NCBI GenBank assembly: GCA_027017165.1
Contig: JALURF010000196.1
Location: 1-7,597 of the forward strand
DNA length: 7,597 bases
Source of the DNA: Thermofilaceae archaeon
GTDB taxonomy: Archaea > Thermoproteota > Thermoprotei > Thermofilales > B69-G16
Direction: 5' to 3'
A program made the position numbers and the translations under genes. The stretch's first letter is position 1; each line of letters begins with the position of its first letter. Below, one piece after another: positions 1 through 5,448 of the stretch. The notes below the pieces were generated by a model. That model had not been told where the DNA came from, ran no database searches, and saw only the letters and a list, made by a program, of their open reading frames with translations.

Positions 1-536
1 ATTCTATACCTATCGCCCAGAAGTTTTTTCTCCAGAATCGAATTATATACCAATAGGAATTCAAATACTATTATCGATGAGAGACTTACCATTGTGACTA
101 GGTATAATTGGCTATATAGAATTCCCGGTAACAAACTGAAGAGCAGCAATAGCAACGTTCCAAAGCCTTTCTCATCAAAAATGCGGCATGTCACGTAGCT
201 TAAACCCATGATAATCGGTAGGAATAGAGAAAAAGTTGGATTATGAAAAACAGTCTGGGAGAGCACGGCGCTAAGTATTAATAAAAAGTTAAATAGGGGA
301 ATAGGTCCTAAACTCCTCCGAATATCTACTATCTTGCCCGTTTTGAGGAATGAGAAAGGTATTAGGAAATTTACTAAGAGATACGTGTATATTTCTCCCT
401 CCGTCATGCTGTATTTATGCAATATGACCATGACAAGTACAGAGGAGAGTATGTAGAGCGAGATAACCAATTTCATAGCGGGAAACCATATTAACAGCTT
501 ATACTTCTCGGCTAGCTTTCTGGCAGCTGTAGTCAT
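1..536 (-). CDS. Polytopic membrane protein, N-terminal part (runs off left edge)
   Basis: An open frame without stops runs from an ATG at 536 leftward to the window edge, giving 178 complete codons; the C-terminus is missing. The start is supported by a GGTGAG Shine-Dalgarno sequence at 541-546, four bases upstream, and a strong TATA box about 44 bases upstream. The product begins with a short basic stretch (MTTAARKLAEKYK) and then has about six hydrophobic segments, near residues 18-39, 47-65, 79-97, 100-118, 126-141 and 143-165. A basic/acidic turn follows (EKKLLGDRYR). No catalytic motif is visible in this part. An archaeal multi-pass N-terminal domain followed by a soluble C-terminal domain, as in the DUF2070 family, is one possibility, but I do not recognise the sequence firmly. 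It is transcribed divergently from rpsB with 128 bases between the starts. That the frame is coding is well supported; the function is unknown. Confidence 0.8.
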   Translation of the reverse strand, partial: MTTAARKLAEKYKLLIWFPAMKLVISLYILSSVLVMVILHKYSMTEGEIYTYLLVNFLIPFSFLKTGKIVDIRRSLGPIPLFNFLLILSAVLSQTVFHNPTFSLFLPIIMGLSYVTCRIFDEKGFGTLLLLLFSLLPGILYSQLYLVTMVSLSSIIVFEFLLVYNSILEKKLLGDRYR

Positions 537-568
537 TTTGCTCACCGCCGCGATAACATTCCAAATAG

Positions 569-586
569 TTTTCGCTTATATAAAAA
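569..586 (-). promoter_or_regulatory. Promoter of the left-edge membrane protein gene
   Basis: Read on the minus strand, TTTATATAA (576-584) is a good archaeal TATA box. Transcription would start about 26 bases downstream, near 554, leaving a leader of about 18 bases that contains the GGTGAG Shine-Dalgarno sequence before the ATG at 536. Directly after the TATA box is AAGCGAAAA (569-577), also found next to both thermosome TATA boxes. The TATATA core is nearly symmetric, so some rightward initiation towards rpsB cannot be excluded. Confidence 0.6.
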
Positions 587-608
587 CAAATTTCGAGTCT
601 ATTTTGTA

Positions 609-622
609 GAAAAGCTTAAGTA
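609..622 (+). promoter_or_regulatory. Candidate rpsB promoter
   Basis: GAAAAGCTTAAGTA has an A-rich BRE-like start followed by a weak TATA-like core (CTTAAG) centred about 47 bases before the rpsB GTG. It would give a leader of about 20 bases carrying the GAGGTGA Shine-Dalgarno sequence at 654-660. The core is poor compared with the TATATA at 578-583, which could instead serve both directions with a leader near 60 bases. AGCTTAAG occurs at 613-620 and again at 647-654. Confidence 0.3.
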
Positions 623-664
623 GAGAATTGTATCAACTATTCGCTGAGCTTAAGAGGTGAAAAC

Positions 665-1288
665 GTGGGCGAGGCAGTTGAAGAGAAAGAACCAGAACTC
701 CTAGTGCCGCTTGAAGCCTATTTAGCGGCAGGTATACGTATAGGCACCAACATGAAGAATCGCTTTATGGAACGCTTTATATATAGTGTAAGGCCTGACG
801 GCCTCTATTTGATAGATGTGAGGAAAACCGACGAACGAATACGTGTTGCTGCAAAATTTATCGCGCAGTTTGAACCTCGAAAAGTGGTTGCTGTATCGGC
901 TAGACAGTATGGACAACAACCAGTTTTGAAGTTTTGTGCTTTAACAGGCTGTATACCGATAGTGGGTAGATTTCTCCCGGGAACTTTTACCAATCCGGCA
1001 TTCGAGAATTATATTGAGCCGGATCTCTTGATAGTTTCTGATCCTAAGGCTGATCACCAAGCAGTAATGGAGGCGGTGAGCGTCGGAATACCGATCATAG
1101 GCCTTTGTAATACTGACAGCATCTGCAGTTTTATAGACTTAGTTATACCGACCAATAATAAGGGTAGGAAGGCGCTAGCGCTCATATATTGGCTTTTAGC
1201 TCGCCAAGTGCTAAGGGAACGAGGAGAACTATCGCCTGATAAAGACTTGCCTATTCCGCCTGAAGAATTTGAGAGCAAGGTAGTATAG
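665..1288 (+). CDS. rpsB: 30S ribosomal protein S2 (archaeal type)
   Basis: This is small ribosomal subunit protein S2 (eukaryotic uS2/RPSA homologue), 207 residues, the usual compact archaeal length without the long eukaryotic C-terminal extension. Family blocks are visible: RFLPGTFTNP at residues 102-111, EPDLLIVSDP with KADHQAVMEA at 118-137, IPIIGLCNTDS at 142-152, and DLVIPTNNKGRKA with YWLLAR at 158-180. The start is GTG, chosen because GAGGTGA at 654-660 lies four bases upstream and the N-terminal acidic segment fits archaeal S2. It is first in a plus-strand run with Memo and fni. In many archaea S2 follows enolase and precedes Memo; here the enolase gene is absent upstream and a divergent membrane protein gene takes that place. 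Confidence 0.97.
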   Translation: MGEAVEEKEPELLVPLEAYLAAGIRIGTNMKNRFMERFIYSVRPDGLYLIDVRKTDERIRVAAKFIAQFEPRKVVAVSARQYGQQPVLKFCALTGCIPIVGRFLPGTFTNPAFENYIEPDLLIVSDPKADHQAVMEAVSVGIPIIGLCNTDSICSFIDLVIPTNNKGRKALALIYWLLARQVLRERGELSPDKDLPIPPEEFESKVV

Positions 1289-1300
1289 GGTAAATATACC
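1288..1300 (+). promoter_or_regulatory. Possible internal promoter for the Memo gene
   Basis: GGGTAAATATACC immediately follows the rpsB stop codon. Its TAAATATA core (1291-1298) is centred about 32 bases before the Memo ATG at 1327. Transcription starting 26-28 bases downstream would begin at about 1321-1323, giving an essentially leaderless mRNA. This fits the absence of a recognisable Shine-Dalgarno sequence before that ATG. Read-through from rpsB is equally possible. Confidence 0.4.
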
Positions 1301-1326
1301 TCTTCCACCATTATGTACTGATAGTT

Positions 1327-2178
1327 ATGCGGATCCGTAAACCATACGTCGCTGGAATGTTTTACGAGGCAAATCCGGAACTATTGAAAAAACAGATTGA
1401 AGGATGCTTTCTGCATAGGTTGGGGCCGGGAAAACTTCCTGAAAGAATGGAGAAGTATCAAATCTTCGGACTGATAGTGCCGCATGCAGGCTACATGTAT
1501 TCTGGTCCTATAGCAGCACATGCTTACCATATACTAAGCCAGTCTCAAAAGCCAGAATACGTCGTAATTATAGGTCCTAACCATAGCGGTGTGGGATCGC
1601 CAATAGCCATAGCTGATGATGATGTCTGGGAGATGCCATTAGGTGGGGTCAAAGTAAACGCTGATTATGCTCATTGCATATCCGCTAAATCAGGTATAGC
1701 TTCTATCGATTCCCAAGCCCATCTCTACGAACATTCTATAGAAGTTCAAATTCCATTTCTACAATTTCTATACGGAAGCGATTTTGAGATAATTCCGATA
1801 ACCATGTTACTACAGAACTACGAGGCTTCAAGGAGGATCGGCGAAGCCTTGGCTGAATGTATTAATGAGTACGGCGATACAGTAATTGTGGCTAGCACCG
1901 ATTTTACCCATTACGAGCCAGTTGAAAATGCTCGTAGGAAGGATAAACTAGCTATAGAACGTATATTAGAGCTTGATCCGCGTGGATTGTATGATGTTGT
2001 TATAGAAAACGAGATCACGATGTGCGGTTATGGTCCTGTAATGGCTTTACTGGAGACGGCTAAAAAACTGGAATATAAAAACATTAAACTTTTGAAATAT
2101 GCGACTTCTGGGGATATCACAGGGGATTATAGTAGCGTTGTGGCGTACGCTAGCTTCGTGATATTTAAAAGTGAGTGA
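1327..2178 (+). CDS. Memo-family protein (MEMO1/AmmeMemoRadiSam B homologue)
   Basis: This 283-residue protein spans the whole Memo domain, the family's usual length. Memo proteins share a fold with class III extradiol dioxygenases; the human member is reported to bind metal through two histidines and a cysteine. The matching positions are visible: PHAGY (H53), GPNH (H86) and TMCGYGP (C233). Other family blocks are YVAGMFY at residues 7-13, EHSIEVQIPFLQ at 135-146, ASTDFTHY at 189-196 and ATSGDITGDYSSVVAYAS at 259-276. The biochemical role in archaea is not established. Archaeal genomes often keep Memo between S2 and mevalonate-pathway genes, and that order is retained here (S2, Memo, fni). 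The start has no clear ribosome-binding site and may be leaderless. The stop TGA lies two bases before the fni ATG, or overlaps a GTG start for fni. Confidence 0.93.
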   Translation: MRIRKPYVAGMFYEANPELLKKQIEGCFLHRLGPGKLPERMEKYQIFGLIVPHAGYMYSGPIAAHAYHILSQSQKPEYVVIIGPNHSGVGSPIAIADDDVWEMPLGGVKVNADYAHCISAKSGIASIDSQAHLYEHSIEVQIPFLQFLYGSDFEIIPITMLLQNYEASRRIGEALAECINEYGDTVIVASTDFTHYEPVENARRKDKLAIERILELDPRGLYDVVIENEITMCGYGPVMALLETAKKLEYKNIKLLKYATSGDITGDYSSVVAYASFVIFKSE

Positions 2179-2180
2179 TC

Positions 2181-3272
2181 ATGTCGATTGAAGATAGGAA
2201 AAAAGACCATCTTCTTTTTTCAATCAGAGGTGACGTAGAGAGCGATATACCAGCCATGTTTCAAGACGTGTACCTAATACACGATGCTGTTCCAGAGATA
2301 AACCTTGAAGATATAGAGTTAACTACAGTTTTTTTGGGACACGAGTTCTCAGCACCGCTAATAGTAGCCGGGATGACCGGAGGGCATTCTTTAGCTAAGA
2401 AAATTAACGCGGCTATAGCAGAAGCTGTAGAGGAACTCGGACTGGGCATGGGAGTTGGTAGCCAGAGAGCTGCGCTCTTAAATCCCAAGTTAGAAGAAAC
2501 GTTTTCTATTGTTAGAGAAAAAGCTCCCACAGCTTATATAATAGGTAATATAGGTGCGAGCCAGATTGTAATGGATCTATCTCCTGGGGACTTAGAAAAG
2601 ATGATAGATATGGTGAAGGCGAACGCCCTAGCTATACATTTAAATCCCCTACAGGAAGCAGTTCAAATGGAGGGGGAGCCCTTTTATAGAGGTTTTTTGG
2701 ATAAAGCACGGGAGATAATAGAGAATTGCGAAATACCGGTGATCGCTAAAGAGACGGGAGCTGGAATTTCTAAAGAAGCCGCGGAAAAAGTGGTAAAGGC
2801 GGGCTTTTCCGCGATAGACGTGGGAGGTCTAGGGGGTACTTCCTTCTCTAAGGTAGAGTACTACAGGGCTTTAAACAACGGCGATAAGGAAATGGCGGAA
2901 ATAAGTAAAACATTTAGTAGCTGGGGCATACCTACTGTGTTTAGTATCTTAGAAGTTAGGACTGTTACAAATCTACCTCTAATAGCTACAGGTGGTATAC
3001 GTTCGGGCGTAGATATTGCAAAGGCATTAAGGCTGGGGGCGGATTTAGCAGCCGTTGGAAGACCGGTTATTCAAGTAGCTTTTAAAGAAGGAAGTCAAGG
3101 AGTGAAAAAATATTTAAAGAGATTAATAAAGGAATTAAGAATAACATTATTTCTCATAGGCGCGAAAAATTTAGAGGAGCTACGGAGCAAACCGGTAGTA
3201 TTTTCTCCCAGAATACTCAACTGGATAAATCAGAGAAAACTGAAAATCCCCTTTAACTATATCAAGGTTTAA
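2181..3272 (+). CDS. fni: Type 2 isopentenyl-diphosphate delta-isomerase (FMN-dependent)
   Basis: The enzyme interconverts isopentenyl and dimethylallyl diphosphate using reduced FMN and Mg2+. In archaea it supplies the starter unit for isoprenoid ether lipids and sits in the cytoplasm. The frame gives 363 residues from ATG 2181. Counting from that ATG, family motifs are RKKDH (6-10), MTGG (65-68), GVGSQR (91-96), HLNPLQE (153-159, with the conserved H, N, Q and E of the substrate and metal site), KETGAGI (190-196), GGLGGTSFSKVE (215-226) and the phosphate-binding GGIRSG (271-276). The ATG was preferred to the GTG at 2175 because MSIEDRKKDHL aligns with the short N-termini of crenarchaeal enzymes as I recall them; the GTG would add two residues and overlap the Memo stop. 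GTGAGTGATC just before the ATG may act as ribosome-binding site. It is translationally coupled to Memo and ends 10 bases before the convergent rpsK. Confidence 0.95.
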   Translation: MSIEDRKKDHLLFSIRGDVESDIPAMFQDVYLIHDAVPEINLEDIELTTVFLGHEFSAPLIVAGMTGGHSLAKKINAAIAEAVEELGLGMGVGSQRAALLNPKLEETFSIVREKAPTAYIIGNIGASQIVMDLSPGDLEKMIDMVKANALAIHLNPLQEAVQMEGEPFYRGFLDKAREIIENCEIPVIAKETGAGISKEAAEKVVKAGFSAIDVGGLGGTSFSKVEYYRALNNGDKEMAEISKTFSSWGIPTVFSILEVRTVTNLPLIATGGIRSGVDIAKALRLGADLAAVGRPVIQVAFKEGSQGVKKYLKRLIKELRITLFLIGAKNLEELRSKPVVFSPRILNWINQRKLKIPFNYIKV

Positions 3273-3282
3273 AGATGAAGAG

Positions 3283-3687
3283 CTAGACTCTCCTTCCTCT
3301 TCTCCCGCCAGGCTTTCTAATAGTATCTGTCGGTAGCGGCGTGACATCTTCAATTCTATCGACCATTAAGCCAGCTCTTACGAGCGCTCTTATAGCCGGT
3401 CCAGCTCCCGGTCCTGGAGTTTTAGGACCATACCCTCCAGGGGCTCTGACTTTTACATGTACTACTTTTATTCCTTTTTCTAAGGCTATTCTCGCAGCTA
3501 TCATTGCCGCTTGCATTGCAGCCCACGGGCTAGGCTTATCCCTATCCGCCTTTACTACCATTCCCCCGCTTACTCGCGCGATGGTCTCGGCGCCTGACAA
3601 ATCAGTAATATGTATAATAGTGTTGTTATAACTGGCGTATATATGAGCTATTCCCACTTCTCCTCTTTTCTTCTTCTGTTGACTCAT
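3283..3687 (-). CDS. rpsK: 30S ribosomal protein S11
   Basis: This is small-subunit protein S11 (uS11) of the platform, which contacts 16S rRNA near the mRNA exit region. It has 134 residues, normal for archaea. Family blocks visible are IAHIYASYNNTIIHITDLSG (residues 13-32), KPSPWAAMQAA (51-61), VVHVKVRAPGG (75-85), KTPGPGAGPAIRAL (89-102), and the basic C-terminal tail IRKPGGRRGRRV (123-134). It is the last gene of the S13-S4-S11 operon. Its ATG overlaps the S4 stop by four bases (ATGA, 3684-3687), and its Shine-Dalgarno sequence GGGAGGAGA (3688-3696) lies inside the last S4 codons. In most archaea rpoD (RNA polymerase subunit 3) follows S11; here the operon ends and fni converges on it. 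Confidence 0.98.
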   Translation of the reverse strand: MSQQKKKRGEVGIAHIYASYNNTIIHITDLSGAETIARVSGGMVVKADRDKPSPWAAMQAAMIAARIALEKGIKVVHVKVRAPGGYGPKTPGPGAGPAIRALVRAGLMVDRIEDVTPLPTDTIRKPGGRRGRRV

Positions 3688-4199
3688 TCTCCTCCCTCTT
3701 TTACTGATTTAATAGCATAGGGTGAAAGAGGATAAAACCCTACCTGTTCTTCTTCGTCACGTGTAACTAAATGTCCCGGACTTGTAACTCTTCTATCTCC
3801 TATCGCTATATGTCCATGTACTATTAATTGTCTGGCGTGGTAAATCGAAGAGGCAAGCCTTTTCTTATATACGATGTATTGGAGTCTTCTCTGGAGAATA
3901 TCTTCTACAGTTAGGTTTAGTACATCGTCTAAAGTACAGTCTTCGCTCGGCAATATTCCCTGCTTAACTAAACGATTTATAAGTTCTCTCTCAAATTTCG
4001 CCCGCCTTTGGGGAGGCAGCGCAAGTAAAGTTCTCGCTCGCGCCCTTATACGTCTCAGGTAGGTCCTGGCAATCCACAACTCTCGCTTGTTTCTTAGACC
4101 ATACTTTCCGACGAGCTCTATTTCTTGGAGAAGCCGCTCTTTAATCCAAGGATGGCCTGGTGTTTCGTATTTACGTCTGCTTTTCTTGGGGTCACCCAT
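3684..4199 (-). CDS. rpsD: 30S ribosomal protein S4
   Basis: This is small-subunit protein S4 (uS4), a primary 16S rRNA-binding protein of the body. It has 171 residues, typical of the shorter archaeal form without an N-terminal zinc finger. The N-terminal part carries the family stretch KYETPGHPW (10-18) and GLRNKRELW with RTYLRRIRARAR (35-56). An S4 RNA-binding domain follows at about residues 104-155, with RRLQYIVYKKRLASSIYHAR, LIVHGHIAIGDRRVTSPG and the following strand. The ATG is preceded by AGGTGAT (4205-4211), which overlaps the S13 stop codon. This middle gene of the operon is thus tightly coupled on both sides: 10 bases from S13 and a four-base overlap with S11. Confidence 0.98.
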   Translation of the reverse strand: MGDPKKSRRKYETPGHPWIKERLLQEIELVGKYGLRNKRELWIARTYLRRIRARARTLLALPPQRRAKFERELINRLVKQGILPSEDCTLDDVLNLTVEDILQRRLQYIVYKKRLASSIYHARQLIVHGHIAIGDRRVTSPGHLVTRDEEEQVGFYPLSPYAIKSVKEGGE

Positions 4200-4209
4200 G
4201 CTATATCAC

Positions 4210-4659
4210 CTACTTCTTTCTCCTCCTTACTCCAACGGTTATGCCAGTTCTGCCCGTTGTTCTAGTTCTCTGACCTCTGACCTTTAAGCCGAACATGTGA
4301 CGTATCCCACGCCAACATCTTATATTTTTGAGGAACTCTATATCGCTTTTTACGGTGAATACTAGGTCGGAAGTTATTAAATGTATATTTTTACCTGTCC
4401 TGGGATCTTTAGGTCTATTAAGGAACCATGGGGGGAAACCTAGTTTATGCGGTTCTCTTAGTATAGCGTCAAGTTCTTTTAATCTGGATTCATCTAGCGA
4501 GCCCAGTTTTTCATGGGGGTCTATCCCTAACTTCCTACATATAGCGTATGCCATGTTTATGCCTATACCCTTTATTAACCTAAGTGAGTAAGCTACCGCT
4601 TTATCTCCGGGCAGATCGACGCCTGCCAGTCTCACTATCTGCTTGAATTCCTCACTCAT
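4210..4659 (-). CDS. rpsM: 30S ribosomal protein S13
   Basis: This is small-subunit head protein S13 (uS13), which contacts the P-site tRNA and forms intersubunit bridges. It has 149 residues, the archaeal/eukaryotic length. The helix-hairpin-helix-like stretch RLIKGIGINMAYAICRKLGI is at 27-46, and the conserved C-terminal block CWRGIRHMFGLKVRGQRTRT is at 115-134, followed by a basic tail ending RRRKK. It is the first gene of the S13-S4-S11 operon. No good Shine-Dalgarno sequence precedes the ATG; the predicted leader is only about 13 bases, downstream of a strong BRE/TATA element. A perfect 10-base palindrome lies at the predicted transcription start. Confidence 0.98.
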   Translation of the reverse strand: MSEEFKQIVRLAGVDLPGDKAVAYSLRLIKGIGINMAYAICRKLGIDPHEKLGSLDESRLKELDAILREPHKLGFPPWFLNRPKDPRTGKNIHLITSDLVFTVKSDIEFLKNIRCWRGIRHMFGLKVRGQRTRTTGRTGITVGVRRRKK

Positions 4660-4665
4660 TTATAG

Positions 4666-4675
4666 CCCCTAGGGG
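4666..4675. repeat. Perfect 10-base palindrome at the rpsM transcription start
   Basis: CCCCTAGGGG is a gapless perfect palindrome, very GC-rich compared with its surroundings, six bases upstream of the rpsM ATG. It covers the transcription start (about 4673) predicted from the TATA box at 4696-4703. It could be a protein-binding site or simply the initiator region; no second copy was noticed in the window. Confidence 0.4.
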
Positions 4676-4694
4676 TAGAGGAATCTAGCCGATT

Positions 4695-4709
4695 CTTATA
4701 AAATTTTCG
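4695..4709 (-). promoter_or_regulatory. Promoter of the rpsM-rpsD-rpsK operon
   Basis: On the minus strand CGAAAATTTTATAAG gives an A-rich BRE (GAAAA) joined to the TATA box TTTTATAA (4696-4703). With the usual spacing of about 26 bases the transcript starts near 4673, about 13 bases before the rpsM ATG. This is one of the best-formed promoters in the window and fits strong ribosomal-protein expression. Confidence 0.7.
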
Positions 4710-4747
4710 TGCATGACTTAGGTAAAACGTCAATTTAGATGTTAGCT

Positions 4748-4768
4748 GTATGCGTATGCATAAATAGC
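4748..4768 (+). promoter_or_regulatory. Promoter of the arcadin-like gene, with tandem hexamer
   Basis: ATAAATAGC (4760-4768) is a TATA-like box centred about 27 bases before the ATG at 4792. The transcript would begin at or within a base or two of the start codon, so the mRNA is probably leaderless; no Shine-Dalgarno sequence is present. In the BRE position is a perfect tandem repeat of GTATGC (4748-4753 and 4754-4759), not the usual A-rich BRE. Confidence 0.5.
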
Positions 4769-4791
4769 TCTTCTACCTCTACTATACAGCC

Positions 4792-5130
4792 ATGAAATCA
4801 GTTAAGATCAGAGCTATACTCGTAGGGAAGAGCCTTATTAAAAACCCGTGGGGAGAAAAAGTGGTTAAACTCGAGTTTGTGGAGGAGAGAGAATTGCCGA
4901 CTCCTGTTGTAGTACAGCCTCCTGGAAGCGAATTAGCGAAAGAAGTAATGCCTATAATAAATCAGATAATGAGATCTATGCCTTTATTGAGTCAAGGGAG
5001 AGCGAGCATGCCAAGACTAACGCTTTACTTAACAGAGGAGGAGTGGGATAGATTGCTTGAAAAACCCGAAATAGGAGAAGAAGTTCTTATAGAAATTAAA
5101 GGCAAAAGCATTTCTATAGGTAAAAGTTAG
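4792..5130 (+). CDS. Small conserved archaeal protein, possibly arcadin-1-like
   Basis: The 112-residue product is acidic in its second half, with no signal peptide or membrane segment. It has an N-terminal beta-rich stretch (VKIRAILVGKSL) and the motif NPWGEKVVKLEFVEERELP (18-36). A proline-rich link (TPVVVQPPGSE) leads to a helix EVMPIINQIMRSMP (51-64), then PRLTLYLTEEEWDRL (74-88) and the closing strands IGEEVLIEIKGKSISI (94-109). This layout resembles my recollection of arcadin-1, the small partner encoded with the archaeal actin crenactin and implicated in cell shape; I cannot confirm this by search. No crenactin or other arcadin gene lies in the window, so if the call is right the gene is detached from its usual cluster. 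It is transcribed divergently from rpsM from its own apparently leaderless promoter, and its TAG stop overlaps the rpoK stop on the other strand. Coding status is secure; the name is tentative. Confidence 0.85.
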   Translation: MKSVKIRAILVGKSLIKNPWGEKVVKLEFVEERELPTPVVVQPPGSELAKEVMPIINQIMRSMPLLSQGRASMPRLTLYLTEEEWDRLLEKPEIGEEVLIEIKGKSISIGKS

Positions 5131-5387
5131 TTGAGTAAATATTTAATAGGTATATCTTGGTATTCTCCACTCGGAGTTCTACGCCTTATAATTATGGGTA
5201 AAACTCCCAATTCTAACTCCTTCTCGGCGATGAAAAGTGGGTCTAAAGGAATGTTTCCTTCAAGTTTTATTAGAATTGGGGCTCCTAATGCGACTTGAAG
5301 CGCGCGTGCGCCTATAACTCGGGCGCGCTCATACCTGGTGAGCTTGGGAGGACCTATTTTGATTTTAAAACTCGTTTTAGAGCGCAT
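5127..5387 (-). CDS. rpoK: DNA-directed RNA polymerase subunit K (Rpo6, Rpb6/omega homologue)
   Basis: This small RNA polymerase subunit is homologous to eukaryotic Rpb6 and bacterial omega; it helps assemble and stabilise the largest subunit. The diagnostic block is LTRYERARVIGARALQVALGAPILI, followed by PLDPLFIAEKELELGVLPIIIRRR and a short C-terminal strand. The frame is open back to an ATG at 5462 (111 codons), but I place the start at ATG 5387, giving 86 residues. A BRE/TATA element at 5409-5426 lies inside the longer frame at the exact spacing for a transcript starting at about 5386. The extra 25 residues also do not look like the family, and the long frame would overlap the thermosome gene. 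ATG 5393 is the alternative. Its stop TAA (5127-5129) overlaps the stop of the convergent arcadin-like gene. RpoN, S9 and L13, its usual upstream neighbours, are absent. Confidence 0.93.
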   Translation of the reverse strand: MRSKTSFKIKIGPPKLTRYERARVIGARALQVALGAPILIKLEGNIPLDPLFIAEKELELGVLPIIIRRRTPSGEYQDIPIKYLLN

Positions 5388-5408
5388 AGGCATGTAAAAA
5401 TCTGGGTC

Positions 5409-5426
5409 ATTTATAATATTTTTCCT
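5409..5426 (-). promoter_or_regulatory. rpoK: rpoK promoter (leaderless start)
   Basis: Minus-strand AGGAAAAATATTATAAAT joins an A-rich BRE to the TATA box TTATAAAT (5409-5416). The box centre is 25-26 bases from the ATG at 5387, the spacing expected if transcription starts at the A of the start codon. No Shine-Dalgarno sequence is visible before that ATG. The site sits in the 61-base gap after the thermosome stop codon. Confidence 0.65.
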
Positions 5427-5447
5427 AATAAAATGAGGGTTAAAAAA
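5425..5447 (-). terminator. Oligo-T terminator of the thermosome gene
   Basis: On the minus strand a run of six T (5442-5447) begins one base after the thermosome TAG stop, and a further TTTTATTA follows at about 5427-5434. Oligo-T runs are the intrinsic termination signal of archaeal RNA polymerase. The position, directly upstream of the rpoK BRE/TATA, fits separating the two transcripts. Confidence 0.5.
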
Positions 5448-5448
5448 G

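Noticed and set aside
613..654. AGCTTAAG direct repeat in the rpsB leader region as an operator or hairpin
   Set aside because: Only eight bases, 34 apart, and the second copy merges into the Shine-Dalgarno region; the possible stem is five pairs. Too weak to call.
3341..3631. 96-codon open frame on the plus strand opposite rpsK
   Set aside because: It lies wholly antisense to the unmistakable S11 gene, has no promoter or ribosome-binding site, and its composition mirrors the S11 codons.
4087..4591. Plus-strand frames (66 and 87 codons) opposite rpsD and rpsM
   Set aside because: Both are antisense to ribosomal protein genes with clear family motifs and coupled starts.
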